Shown piece by piece: positions 34,373 through 43,882 of a DNA stretch of 64,000 bases (position 1 is its first letter; each line of letters starts with the position of its first letter). The notes beneath the pieces are model-generated. The model did no database searches and was not told the origin of the DNA. It saw only the letters and a program-made list of their open reading frames with translations. Origin of the DNA: Neoroseomonas marina (GTDB taxonomy: Bacteria; Pseudomonadota; Alphaproteobacteria; Acetobacterales; Acetobacteraceae); contig NZ_JABBKX010000002.1 of assembly GCF_012927745.1 (NCBI RefSeq), forward strand, positions 535,999 to 599,998, in the 5' to 3' direction. The position numbers were made by a program, and so were the translations under genes.

Positions 34373-34753
34373 TCAGATCTTCTCCACCGGGCCACCGGCG
34401 TCGACCCAGCCCTTGAACCCGCCGAGGTTGCGGACGTTCTCGTAGCCCATGTCGTGCAGCGTCTTGAGCACGAGCGCCGAGCGCCCGCCCGAGGCGCAAT
34501 AGGCCACCACGGTCTTCGCCCGGTCGAAATTCGCGTCATGCAGGGCGGAGTTCGGATCGGCGCGGAATTCCACCAGGCCGCGCGGGATGGTCAGCGCGCC
34601 CGGCACCTTGCCCGAGGCAGCGACCTCGTTCGGTTCCCGCACGTCGAGGAACACGACGTCCGGACGGCCGACCAGGCCCTTGGCCTCCTCGGCGGAGATG
34701 CGGGGCACGACCGCCTCCGCGGCAGCGAGCATCTGCTGGACGGTGAGCGTCAT
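34373..34753 (-). CDS. rhodanese-like domain protein
   Basis: A 126-residue single-domain rhodanese. The catalytic Cys is in AYCASGGRSA near residue 86, the substrate Asp/Arg is in VFLDVREPNE near 36, and LGGFKGWVDAGGPVEK closes the domain. Such proteins carry sulfane sulfur for thiosulfate or persulfide transfer in the cytoplasm. It is 29 bases downstream of a MAPEG gene on the same strand and is the last of four packed minus-strand genes (MAPEG, YbaK, MAPEG, rhodanese). Confidence 0.92.
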   Translation of the reverse strand: MTLTVQQMLAAAEAVVPRISAEEAKGLVGRPDVVFLDVREPNEVAASGKVPGALTIPRGLVEFRADPNSALHDANFDRAKTVVAYCASGGRSALVLKTLHDMGYENVRNLGGFKGWVDAGGPVEKI

Positions 34754-34782
34754 GGCGTTCCTTCCTTGGTGATGGAGGAAGT

Positions 34783-35175
34783 CTAGACCCAACCGCGCAG
34801 GCCGGCGAACAGGGCGCCCAGCGCCGCGACGATGATGGCCGAGAAGGTCCCGGCCATGCCGGCGACGCGGAAGCGGACATCCTCGGGGTCGCGGGCGATG
34901 CCGGCACCATGCGCGATCCGCCCGGCCAGGAGCAGACCGCCGGCGAGGTGGACCGCGGCGACCGGCGCGCCGCCCGCTTCCCCCAGCGCCATCAGCAGCA
35001 GCGCGAAGGGGACGTATTCGGCAAAGTTCGCCTGGGCCCGGATCGCGCGTTCGAGCATCCCGTCCCCGCCGCTGCCGAGGGCCACCCGTTTGCGGCGCCG
35101 CAGGCCGATCACCCGCAGCGACAGCCACAGGCAGACCGGCGCGAGCAACGCACCCCACAACGCCGTCGCGGGCAT
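34783..35175 (-). CDS. MAPEG family membrane protein (copy 1)
   Basis: A 130-residue membrane protein of the MAPEG family (membrane-associated proteins in eicosanoid and glutathione metabolism) with about four helices. Seen: RAQANFAEYVPFALLLM near residue 46, the E-Y pair being a family mark, and LAGRIAHGAGIARDP near 85. Bacterial members may act as glutathione transferases or peroxidases, unproven here. The ATG shares a base with the upstream YbaK stop (TGATG). A second paralogue lies on the other side of that gene. Confidence 0.88.
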   Translation of the reverse strand: MPATALWGALLAPVCLWLSLRVIGLRRRKRVALGSGGDGMLERAIRAQANFAEYVPFALLLMALGEAGGAPVAAVHLAGGLLLAGRIAHGAGIARDPEDVRFRVAGMAGTFSAIIVAALGALFAGLRGWV

Positions 35176-35648
35176 CAGGCCGCTTCCTTCACCTCCGCGA
35201 CCGTCGCACCCGTCATGCGCACCAGCTCCGCCGCCGAGGTCCGGAAGACATGTTGGGGTGAACCGGCGGCCGCCCAGACCTCCCCCAGCGCCATCAGGTC
35301 GGCGTCCAGCAGCAGGATGGGTGGGGCGAGGTGCCCGACCGGGGAGACGCCGCCGATCGCGAAGCCCGTGGTGTCGCGCACCCAGCTTCCCTCGGCGCGC
35401 TTGATGGGCTGGCCGATGGCCGCGGCGACCTTGGACGTGTCGACGCGGTTGGCGCCGGACGCGATCACCAGCACCGCCCGCGGCCCGGCGCGGAAGACGA
35501 TGGATTTCGCGATCTGCGCCACGTCGCAGCCGACCGCCGCGGCGGCGTCGGCCGCGCTGCGCGTGCCTTCGGGGAAGGCCTGGATGGTGTCCGGATGGCC
35601 GGCGGCCAGCAGCGCCGCCCGCACCCGATCGACAGAGGATCCGCTCAT
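35175..35648 (-). CDS. YbaK/ProX-type aminoacyl-tRNA deacylase
   Basis: A 157-residue protein of the YbaK/EbsC family, which removes mischarged amino acids (such as Cys or Ala from tRNA-Pro) in trans. Seen: the conserved IAKSIVFRAG near residue 46 with the key Lys, VASGANRVD-like stretch near 63, TTGFAIGGVSPVGH near 93 containing the GxxPxGH hallmark, and a terminal TGATVAEVKEAA. Sits between two MAPEG genes, coupled to the downstream one. The precise tRNA substrate is not readable. Confidence 0.92.
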   Translation of the reverse strand: MSGSSVDRVRAALLAAGHPDTIQAFPEGTRSAADAAAAVGCDVAQIAKSIVFRAGPRAVLVIASGANRVDTSKVAAAIGQPIKRAEGSWVRDTTGFAIGGVSPVGHLAPPILLLDADLMALGEVWAAAGSPQHVFRTSAAELVRMTGATVAEVKEAA

Positions 35649-35658
35649 GATCCCGCCG

Positions 35659-36051
35659 CTACCACAGCCTGGTCCCGCCGCCGAGGGCGAGCAGCGTGAC
35701 GGCGGCGAGCGCGGCCAGCGTCAGGATCATCCCGCCGGCGCGCAGCGGCACGATGTCCGGGTCCCGCGACATGCCGATGCCGTGCATGACGCGCCCGGCC
35801 AGCATCGCGCTCCCCGCCGCGTGCAGCGCCCAGGTCGGAGCGCCGCAGAGCTCCGCCGCGACCAGCGCCGCGAGGAAGACCGGCACGTATTCGGCGCAGT
35901 TCGCATGGACCCGCACCGAACGTTCGAGCCCCCGGTCCCCGCCGGTTCCCGCCACCACCTGCGCCCGGTAGCGCTGCGCCAGGACGCGCACGGTCAGCGC
36001 CAGGAAGACCGTCAGCAGCAGGGCGGCGTAGAGGGCGGCGAAGCGCGGCAT
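35659..36051 (-). CDS. MAPEG family membrane protein (copy 2)
   Basis: A 130-residue paralogue of the MAPEG protein two genes downstream, of equal length and layout. Seen: RVHANCAEYVPVFLAALV near residue 47 and LAGRVMHGIGMSRDP near 85, aligned with the same stretches in copy 1. About four membrane helices. It is 10 bases ahead of the YbaK-type gene and diverges from hemW across 38 bases, so this ATG region probably carries the promoter of the four-gene unit. Confidence 0.88.
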   Translation of the reverse strand: MPRFAALYAALLLTVFLALTVRVLAQRYRAQVVAGTGGDRGLERSVRVHANCAEYVPVFLAALVAAELCGAPTWALHAAGSAMLAGRVMHGIGMSRDPDIVPLRAGGMILTLAALAAVTLLALGGGTRLW

Positions 36052-36089
36052 GGGACCTCCGGTTCGACAGGGCGGGCCCGGCGCGCCAT

Positions 36090-37253
36090 ATGCCCGCCGT
36101 GACCGAGCCCCTCGCCCTCTACATCCACTGGCCCTTCTGTCTGGCCAAGTGCCCGTATTGCGACTTCAACTCCCATGTCCGCGACCGGGTGGACGAGGCA
36201 CGCTTCGGCGCCGCCCTGCGCCGCGAACTGGCGCACGAAGCCGCACGCGTGGGCCGCCGGCCGCTCGCCAGCATCTTCTTCGGCGGCGGCACGCCCTCCC
36301 TGATGTCCCCGGACACCGCCGCGGCGCTGATCGAGGATGCGCGGCGCCTGTTCGATCCGGCACCGGACATGGAGGTGACGCTCGAGGCCAATCCCACCAG
36401 CGTCGAGACCAGCCGCCTCGCCGCCTTCCGCGACGCCGGGGTGAACCGCGCGAGCCTCGGCGTGCAGTCGCTCGACGAGGCCGCGCTGCGCTTCCTGGGG
36501 CGCCGGCACGACGTGGGCCAGGCGATCGCGGCGCTCGAGGCCGCGCGCGCGATCTTCCCGCGCCTGTCCTTCGACCTGATCTACGCCCGCCCCGGCCAGG
36601 CCGAGGCCGCCTGGCGGGCGGAGCTGCGCCAGGCGCTGGCGCTCGCCGCCGATCACCTCTCGCTCTACCAGCTCACCATCGAGCCCGGGACGCAGTTCGC
36701 GACGCTGCATGGCCGCGGCGACTTCGCCCTGCCCGAGGGCGACGACGCCGCGCGGCTGTACTTCGCCACCGCCGAGGAAGCCGCCCGCTTCGGCCTGCGG
36801 TCCTATGAGGTCAGCAACTACGCGAAGCCTGGCGCGGAGAGCCGCCACAACCTCGCCTATTGGCGCTACGGGGATTACCTCGGCATCGGCGCCGGCGCGC
36901 ATCAGCGCGTGCTGCTGGAGGGCCGCATGATCGCGACGCGTCGCCATCGCGCGCCCGAGGAATGGGCCGCCCGCGTCGAACGCGGCGGCCATGCCGCGGT
37001 GGAGGAGGAGGCGCTCGCCCCCGCCGACCGCGCGCGGGAGGCGCTGCTGATGGGCCTGCGCCTCGCTGAAGGCATCGACCCCGCGCGCATCGAGGCGCGG
37101 TCGGGTGTGCCCTTCGCCGAGGCCGTGGACCCCGCGATGCTCGCCGCCCTGCTGGACGAGGACTACCTGGCCTGGACCGAGGCCGGACGACTGCGCGCGA
37201 CCGAGGAGGGGATCCTCCGCCTCGACGCCCTGCTGCCCGTCCTGCTGCGCTGA
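36090..37253 (+). CDS. hemW: HemW, radical SAM haem chaperone (coproporphyrinogen oxidase-like)
   Basis: A 387-residue radical SAM protein. The 4Fe-4S/SAM motif is FCLAKCPYC (C-x3-C-x2-C) near residue 17, preceded by YIHWPF as in HemW, with FGGGTPSLM near 65 and the HNLAYWRYGDYLGIGAGAH stretch near 255. HemW binds haem and delivers it to respiratory proteins; it lacks the extra cysteine of true HemN. Length is typical. The start ATG at 36090 gives the normal N terminus. It ends at the GANTC-rich spacer. Confidence 0.93.
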   Translation: MPAVTEPLALYIHWPFCLAKCPYCDFNSHVRDRVDEARFGAALRRELAHEAARVGRRPLASIFFGGGTPSLMSPDTAAALIEDARRLFDPAPDMEVTLEANPTSVETSRLAAFRDAGVNRASLGVQSLDEAALRFLGRRHDVGQAIAALEAARAIFPRLSFDLIYARPGQAEAAWRAELRQALALAADHLSLYQLTIEPGTQFATLHGRGDFALPEGDDAARLYFATAEEAARFGLRSYEVSNYAKPGAESRHNLAYWRYGDYLGIGAGAHQRVLLEGRMIATRRHRAPEEWAARVERGGHAAVEEEALAPADRAREALLMGLRLAEGIDPARIEARSGVPFAEAVDPAMLAALLDEDYLAWTEAGRLRATEEGILRLDALLPVLLR

Positions 37254-37254
37254 C

Positions 37255-37452
37255 GCGACTCGGGCGCGACTCGGGGCGGGGTCGCGGACGGAACGCGAAC
37301 GCCCTGGTGGCCAAGCCGGGTGACCCACCACAAGTGCTTGATTTCAGGCTGTTCCGCGACTCGGGCGCGGGGAGTCAGCGATTCGTTCGCGCGACTCGGA
37401 CCAAGTGCTTGATTCGGAATGGGCCCGAAAATGCGAATCGGGCGAGGGAATC
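37255..37452. repeat. GANTC cluster with short direct repeats
   Basis: In 196 bases there are nine GANTC sites, at 37257, 37268, 37358, 37372, 37380, 37393, 37411, 37435 and 37448. GCGACTCGG occurs at 37255, 37266, 37356 and 37391; CAAGTGCTTGATT at 37331 and 37402. AT content is higher than around it. No gene or tRNA is apparent. GANTC is the target of the cell-cycle methylase CcrM in alphaproteobacteria. Together with repeat copy C it fills the only gene-free gap over 300 bases. Confidence 0.8.
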
Positions 37453-37477
37453 ACGTTCTGTTCCAGACGGGTGCTTC

Positions 37478-37612
37478 GTGGAGGGGCGCCGCCCCTCCAC
37501 ACCACCCCGCCAGGGGGCTGCGGCCCCCTGGACCGCGGGAACCTGGTATCGGTTCCCAAAGGCCCTTCGGCCTTTGGCGGGGAGAGCCCGAGAGGGGCAG
37601 CGCCCCTCTCGG
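37478..37612. repeat. dispersed symmetric repeat, copy C
   Basis: Outer hairpin GTGGAGGGGC/GCCCCTCCAC is at 37478-37500 and its mirror partner CCGAGAGGGGC/GCCCCTCTCGG at 37588-37612. Between them CCCCGCC pairs with GGCGGGG. The left inner hairpin (37510-37531) is CCAGGGGGC/GCCCCCTGG with loop TGCG, a fully compensated change from the CCAAAGGCC form; the right one (37556-37577) keeps CCAAAGGCC. The centre is a small GGGAACC/GGTTCCC hairpin. It lies between converging hemW and an MFS gene. Confidence 0.85.
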
Positions 37613-37617
37613 AGAGC

Positions 37618-38811
37618 TCACGCCGGCCGCTGCGCCAGCAGCAGCGCCAGCCCCAGCAGCAGCACCGCCGCAATGCCCAGCGACACGCCGAGCCCCACCG
37701 TCGCCGCCCCCAGCCCGAACAGCACCGGACCGAGCGACTGACCGCTGAAGAAGGAGAAGGCGTGCAGCGACACCGCGCTGCCGCGGAACTGCGGGGAGAG
37801 TTCCGTCGCCCGCACCTGGATCGCGTTGTGGATCATGTAGAACGCCATCCCGAGCAGGAAGCCGGACCCCACGGCCACCCACAGCGCCGGCGCCAGCGCG
37901 AATCCGGACAGCGCGACGAACCCCAGCACGCCGCCGAGCCGCACGACATTGGCCGGCCCGAGCCGCCCCAGCAGCGGCCGCGCCACAGCCGCGTATCCCA
38001 GGCCACCGACGCCGAAGGCCCCGATGGCGAGCCCCGCCTCCGTGGTGCCGCCGATGCCGCGCGCGATCAGCAGCGGCGCGAGGAAGGGGAAGGACCCGAA
38101 GACCAGCCCGCCTTCTGTCGCGACGGTCGCGTAGAGCGGGATCGCCGAGGGGTTCTGCAGGATGCTGCGGTAACGCTTCGCCGCCACCACCGGGTCGTAA
38201 TGGGTGCGCGGTTCGGGTGTGGCGCCGCGGCTCGCCAGGATCAGCGCCACCGCCCCGCCCAGCGCAGCGAGGGTGCAGAGCACCAGCATCCCCCGCCATC
38301 CCGCCACCGCCGCGACCGGCCCCGCAATCGCCCCGCCGGCGATCTGCCCGCTGATGCCGAAGATCAGCATCCGCGACAGCGCCACCTGGCGGTCCCTCAG
38401 CGGCACCGCATCGGCCATGATGGCGAGCGTCAGCGGCATCATCCCGCCGGCCGCGGCGCCTGAGAAGGCGCGGGCCACCATCAGCCAGCCGAGCGTCCCC
38501 GCCACCGCCGAGGCCGCGAGCATCAGCGTCAGCAGGCAGACGCACACGGTCACGACCCGTCGCTTCCCCACCGCATCCGCGACCGGGCCGAGGATGGGCT
38601 GCACGAAGGCGAAGGGCAGCGTGTAGGCGGTCCCGAGCAGCGCGGCATGGGCCGCGGTCGTTCCGAAGTCGTGCGCGATCTCCGCCACCACCGGGTCGGT
38701 GGCGCGGGTCGCCAGCGCGCCGGCGAAGACCGCGGGACCGTACATGGCGAGCACGCGGCGCATGCCGGCATGGCTCGCCGCCGCGTCGTGGTCCGGGGGC
38801 GGGGGTGTCAT
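37618..38811 (-). CDS. major facilitator superfamily transporter
   Basis: A 397-residue, 12-helix transporter. Seen: the loop 2-3 MFS motif in ILGPVADAVGKRRVVT near residue 65 and a GGMMPLTLAIMADAVPLRDRQVALS stretch (two adjacent segments) near 110 as in drug or sugar exporters, with a mirrored motif near 260. The short N terminus before the first helix supports the ATG at 38811. Substrate cannot be predicted. It diverges from the Baeyer-Villiger monooxygenase gene and might export or import a related compound. Confidence 0.85.
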   Translation of the reverse strand: MTPPPPDHDAAASHAGMRRVLAMYGPAVFAGALATRATDPVVAEIAHDFGTTAAHAALLGTAYTLPFAFVQPILGPVADAVGKRRVVTVCVCLLTLMLAASAVAGTLGWLMVARAFSGAAAGGMMPLTLAIMADAVPLRDRQVALSRMLIFGISGQIAGGAIAGPVAAVAGWRGMLVLCTLAALGGAVALILASRGATPEPRTHYDPVVAAKRYRSILQNPSAIPLYATVATEGGLVFGSFPFLAPLLIARGIGGTTEAGLAIGAFGVGGLGYAAVARPLLGRLGPANVVRLGGVLGFVALSGFALAPALWVAVGSGFLLGMAFYMIHNAIQVRATELSPQFRGSAVSLHAFSFFSGQSLGPVLFGLGAATVGLGVSLGIAAVLLLGLALLLAQRPA

Positions 38812-38920
38812 GCCGACAATGCTGCGCCGCAGCGAAGCGGGCGGCAAGTCGCGCGGACGCAGGGCTTTGCCGCGCCGCACGCGGGTCGATAGGCTCGCCC
38901 CCGAACCTGGGGAACGGACC

Positions 38921-40420
38921 ATGGCCGAGACCTTGACCCATCCGGCGCGGGACGCGACGGGCACCGAGCATGTCGAGGTGCTGATCGTCGGCGCCGGCAT
39001 CTCCGGCATCGGTGGCGCCTACCACCTGCAGGAGCAATGCCCGGGCCGCTCCTTCCTGGTGCTCGAGGCGCAGGACGGCTTCGGGGGCACCTGGCGGACG
39101 CATCGCTACCCGGGCATCCGATCCGACAGCGACCTTTATACCTTCGGCTACCGGTTCAAGCCCTGGGTCGGACCGCCCATCGCGACGGCCGAGGAGATCA
39201 GGAAATACATGGGCGAGGTGATCGAGGAGAACGGCCTCGACCGCTTCATCCGCTACGGCCACCGCATCCGTACCGCGCGCTGGGACAGCGCGACGAACCT
39301 CTGGACCATCGAGGCGGAGCGCAAGGACGGCACGACGGCCCGCTTCACCGCGAACTTCCTATGGATGTGCCAGGGCTATTACCGCCACGAGGAAGGCTAC
39401 ACGCCGCAATGGCCCGGCATGGACCGCTTCCGCGGCGTGATCGCGCATCCGCAGACCTGGCCGGAGGACCTCGACTACCGCGGCAAGCGCGTGGTGGTGA
39501 TCGGATCCGGTGCCACGGCCGCGACCGTCGTGCCGGCCATGGCCGGGACCGCCGCGCATGTGACGATGCTGCAGCGCTCGCCGACCTATTTCCGCACCGG
39601 GCGCAACGGCATCGACATCGCCGACGAGCTGCGGATGCTCGGCATCAACGAGGAATGGATCCACGAGATCGTCCGGCGGAAGATCCTGTTCGAGCAGGCG
39701 CGCTTCATCGACCGTACGCACAGCGAGCCGGAGAAGGTGAAGGAGGACCTGCTCGCCGATGTCCGCCGCCATCTCGGCGAGGACTACGACGTCGCGACGC
39801 ATTTCACCCCGCGCTACCGCCCCTGGCAGCAGCGCCTGGCCTTCATCCCCGACGCGGACCTGTTTCGTGCCGTCGCACGGGGCCAGGCCTCGGTGGTGAC
39901 GGACGAGATCGAGACCTTCACCGAGACCGGCCTGCTGCTGACGTCGGGCCGGACGCTCGAGGCGGACATCATCGTCACGGCCACGGGCTTCCACCTCAAC
40001 GTGCTCGGCGACATCGACTTCGCGATCGACGGCAAGCCGCTCGTGTTCGGGGACACGGTCACCTATCGCGGGCTGATGTTCACCGGCGTGCCGAACCTCG
40101 CCTGGGTGTTCGGCTACATCCGCGCGGCCTGGACGCTGCGGGCGGACATGGTGGCGGATTTCGTCTGCCGGCTGCTGAACCACATGGAGGCGCGCCAGGC
40201 ACGGCGCGTGGAAGTGGCGCTGCGGCCCGAGGATGCGGACATGAAGCTCGGCCCGTGGCTCGACCCCGAGGAATTCTCCTCGGGCTACGTCGCCCGCGGC
40301 AACCACCTGCTGCCGCGCAGCGGCGACAAGCCGGAATGGCGGCACATGCACGACTACTGGGCGGAAAAGGACGCGATCCCGGCGATCGACCTCGAGGACG
40401 CGGCCTTCGTCTATCGCTGA
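38921..40420 (+). CDS. flavin-containing Baeyer-Villiger-type monooxygenase
   Basis: A 499-residue class B flavoprotein monooxygenase. FAD site VGAGISGIGGAYHL is near residue 22, the NADPH site VIGSGATAATVVPAM near 193, and the Baeyer-Villiger fingerprint FRGVIAHPQTWPE (F-x-G-x3-H-x3-W) near 168. FGGTWRTHRYPGIRSDSD near 57 is typical. These enzymes insert oxygen next to ketones or oxidise amines/sulfides. Start at 38921 follows a GGGGAACGG site. A neighbouring divergent MFS gene might move the substrate or product. Confidence 0.9.
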   Translation: MAETLTHPARDATGTEHVEVLIVGAGISGIGGAYHLQEQCPGRSFLVLEAQDGFGGTWRTHRYPGIRSDSDLYTFGYRFKPWVGPPIATAEEIRKYMGEVIEENGLDRFIRYGHRIRTARWDSATNLWTIEAERKDGTTARFTANFLWMCQGYYRHEEGYTPQWPGMDRFRGVIAHPQTWPEDLDYRGKRVVVIGSGATAATVVPAMAGTAAHVTMLQRSPTYFRTGRNGIDIADELRMLGINEEWIHEIVRRKILFEQARFIDRTHSEPEKVKEDLLADVRRHLGEDYDVATHFTPRYRPWQQRLAFIPDADLFRAVARGQASVVTDEIETFTETGLLLTSGRTLEADIIVTATGFHLNVLGDIDFAIDGKPLVFGDTVTYRGLMFTGVPNLAWVFGYIRAAWTLRADMVADFVCRLLNHMEARQARRVEVALRPEDADMKLGPWLDPEEFSSGYVARGNHLLPRSGDKPEWRHMHDYWAEKDAIPAIDLEDAAFVYR

Positions 40421-40424
40421 CGGA

Positions 40425-40778
40425 TCAGAAGGCCAGCGCGACCAGGGCGAAGGCGCAGTCGCGCGGCAGCGCGTCGACGAAGCGGCGCAGCGCGGAGATG
40501 GTCTCGGCCTCCTCCGCGCCATAGACCTCGTCGATCAGACCGGCGATTTCGCAGGGTGAGACCAGCGCGCACCAGCAGGCCGTCGCCGTCTGCCGGCCGC
40601 ACAGCGCGCCGCCGCGGATGCGGTCCACGACGACGTTGAAGACGTCGCAGCCGCAAGCGGGGAAGAAGGGGCTGATGCGGTAGGGCGCCCCATCCACCGG
40701 AGGCGTGGCGCCGCGCAGGACGGGGGCCACCAGGTCGGGCCCCGCGATGTAGACGTCCCTGTATCGCGCGGCGCTCAT
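40425..40778 (-). CDS. Cys-rich small protein of unknown function next to acs
   Basis: A 117-residue protein I cannot assign. It has seven cysteines, at residues 42, 44, 60, 68, 70, 76 and 108, including ACGC and CWC, which suggests metal or cluster binding or disulfides; no signal peptide is seen. N-terminal RYRDVYIAGPDLVAP may be a folded strand-helix. It begins 6 bases after the acs stop and reads in the same direction, so it is probably cotranscribed. Converges with the monooxygenase stop at 40420. Codon use matches the neighbourhood. Confidence 0.6.
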   Translation of the reverse strand: MSAARYRDVYIAGPDLVAPVLRGATPPVDGAPYRISPFFPACGCDVFNVVVDRIRGGALCGRQTATACWCALVSPCEIAGLIDEVYGAEEAETISALRRFVDALPRDCAFALVALAF

Positions 40779-40783
40779 GCTCC

Positions 40784-42715
<1,932 letters not shown>

Positions 42716-42765
42716 GGCGGCCTCCCTGCCTGAGTCTTCTCTGCGCGGGGATTTGGCGCAGTGGT

Positions 42766-42779
42766 TTGATTCAGGTCAA
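42766..42779. promoter_or_regulatory. FNR/FixK-like box upstream of acs
   Basis: TTGATTCAGGTCAA matches the FNR/FixK consensus TTGAT-N4-ATCAA at nine of ten positions. It is centred about 57 bases before the acs start on the minus strand, in the space where a promoter should lie. It overlaps a GATTC (GANTC) site. Regulation is inferred, not shown. Confidence 0.4.
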
Positions 42780-42829
42780 CTTTCGTTGCGGCGCGCGTTT
42801 CAATCACGCAATGCAGCATCGCAACGGAA

Positions 42830-42860
42830 CCGCCCGCCCGGCGAGAGGCCGGACGGGCGG
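42830..42860 (-). terminator. GC-rich hairpin after the PATPA-repeat gene
   Basis: CCGCCCGCCCGGC at 42830-42842 pairs with GCCGGACGGGCGG at 42848-42860 with one mismatch and a GAGAG loop. It lies 31 bases past the stop of the minus-strand gene at 42891, a likely terminator without a clear T-run. The acs promoter region lies beyond it. Confidence 0.55.
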
Positions 42861-42890
42861 GGCAGGCTCAGGATGGGATGGGCAGGCTGG

Positions 42891-43262
42891 TCAGTTGGTG
42901 CGCGTCGTCGCGGGCGCGGTCGGCGTCGTCTGGCTGCGCTGGTCGGTGCGCGGCGCGGTGGTCTGGCCGGCCTGCGGCGCGGCCGGCGTCGCCGGGCGAT
43001 GGACCGAGCCGGCGCTGGCGCCGCCGGGGTTGGCCGGGGTGGCCGGGCGGGCCGCCTGGGCCGGGGTGGCGGGCGTCGCCGGGGTCGCCGGGCGCGTGGC
43101 GTGGGTCGCGGGGCTGGCCGGTGTGGCGGGCGTGGCGGGCTGGGCCTGGACCGCGGTGCTGCCGCCGGTCGCGTGCTGCTGCGTCCCGCCCTGCGCGAAG
43201 GCCGCGCCGGTGACGAGCATCAGGCCGGTGGCGAGAAGGGTGGTCCGGGAGATCTGGCGCAT
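42891..43262 (-). CDS. exported low-complexity PATPA-repeat protein
   Basis: A 123-residue protein with a signal peptide ending TGAAFAQ near residue 24. The mature part is Ala/Pro/Thr-rich and built from short PATPA repeats, at about residues 42-70 and again near 90, with no aromatic residues. It is likely disordered, perhaps a cell-envelope spacer. I know no function. An AAGGAGGACC ribosome site lies before the start, which supports real expression. The low complexity means orthologues will be hard to find by search. The 248-base gap to its right holds a long hairpin. Confidence 0.6.
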   Translation of the reverse strand: MRQISRTTLLATGLMLVTGAAFAQGGTQQHATGGSTAVQAQPATPATPASPATHATRPATPATPATPAQAARPATPANPGGASAGSVHRPATPAAPQAGQTTAPRTDQRSQTTPTAPATTRTN

Positions 43263-43420
43263 CTGGTCCTCCTTGTTGGTCCGAGCGCAAGGAGGAGTTG
43301 ACCGCCCGGTCGCGACCGCGCCGGGGCACCGGCAAGGTGCTTTGAAGGCGATCGCGGCGAAGCCGCGGCAGGCGTGGCGAAGCGATGGCGGCGAGAGGAT
43401 TGCGCGCCTTGGGCGCAGGC

Positions 43421-43500
43421 GGCACCGGCCCGCTCCCCCACCCGGCCACCCAACGACAGTATCCTGGATGGGTGGTCGGGTGGGGGAGCGGGCCGGTGCC
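43421..43500. terminator. 32-bp stem hairpin downstream of the Rieske gene
   Basis: Bases 43421-43452 pair with 43469-43500: 31 of 32 are complementary and the remaining position is G/T, which forms a wobble in RNA. The loop of 16 bases reads ACGACAGTATCCTGGA. It begins 10 bases past the Rieske stop on the minus strand. It is longer than usual intrinsic terminators and resembles in size the central hairpin of the dispersed repeats, but its sequence differs. Nothing else is seen in the gap to the left (43263-43420). Confidence 0.75.
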
Positions 43501-43510
43501 GCGCAAACCA

Positions 43511-43882
43511 TCAGAGCCCCGCATCCTCCGGCACCAGCACCCGACCTTCCGCATCGACGCGGTGGGGCACCGGCTCGAGCGATTCCCCGTAGCAGGGACC
43601 GCTCGTGCAGAAGCCGTCCTCGATGCGGAAGCGCGCGCCATGCGTCGAACAGACGATGTTCTGCTTCTTCGTATCGAGGAACCGGTCGGGCACCGGGTCG
43701 AGCGGCACGCCGATATGCGGGCAGGAATTCACGTAGACCCAGACGCGTTGCCCCCGCCGCACGGCGAACAGCCCGGTGAAGGCGCCAGGCGCGGCCGGGA
43801 AGCCCTTGGACTGGCCGTCGGGAATATCCTCGAGCGCGCAGAGCACGCGCTCGGCCACCTGCTGCTTCACTTGCCCTTCCAT
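43511..43882 (-). CDS. Rieske [2Fe-2S] domain protein
   Basis: A 123-residue Rieske ferredoxin-like protein. The cluster ligands are Cys54/His56 in NSCPHIGVPLD and Cys78/His81 in CSTHGARF. The family normally shows C-x-H and C-x2-H, as here. PLDPVPDRFLDTKKQNIVC links them as in the nitrite-reductase-small-subunit-like or SoxP-like group. It is soluble with no signal peptide, so a cytoplasmic electron carrier is likely. It overlaps the end of the EVE gene by 16 bases on the same strand, suggesting coupling. A shorter start cannot be excluded. Confidence 0.88.
   Translation of the reverse strand: MEGQVKQQVAERVLCALEDIPDGQSKGFPAAPGAFTGLFAVRRGQRVWVYVNSCPHIGVPLDPVPDRFLDTKKQNIVCSTHGARFRIEDGFCTSGPCYGESLEPVPHRVDAEGRVLVPEDAGL

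Noticed and set aside
37254..37460. Replication origin or tRNA gene
   Set aside because: The GANTC cluster suggested an origin, but no DnaA box (TTATCCACA-like) or AT-rich unwinding stretch is seen, and no cloverleaf could be drawn.
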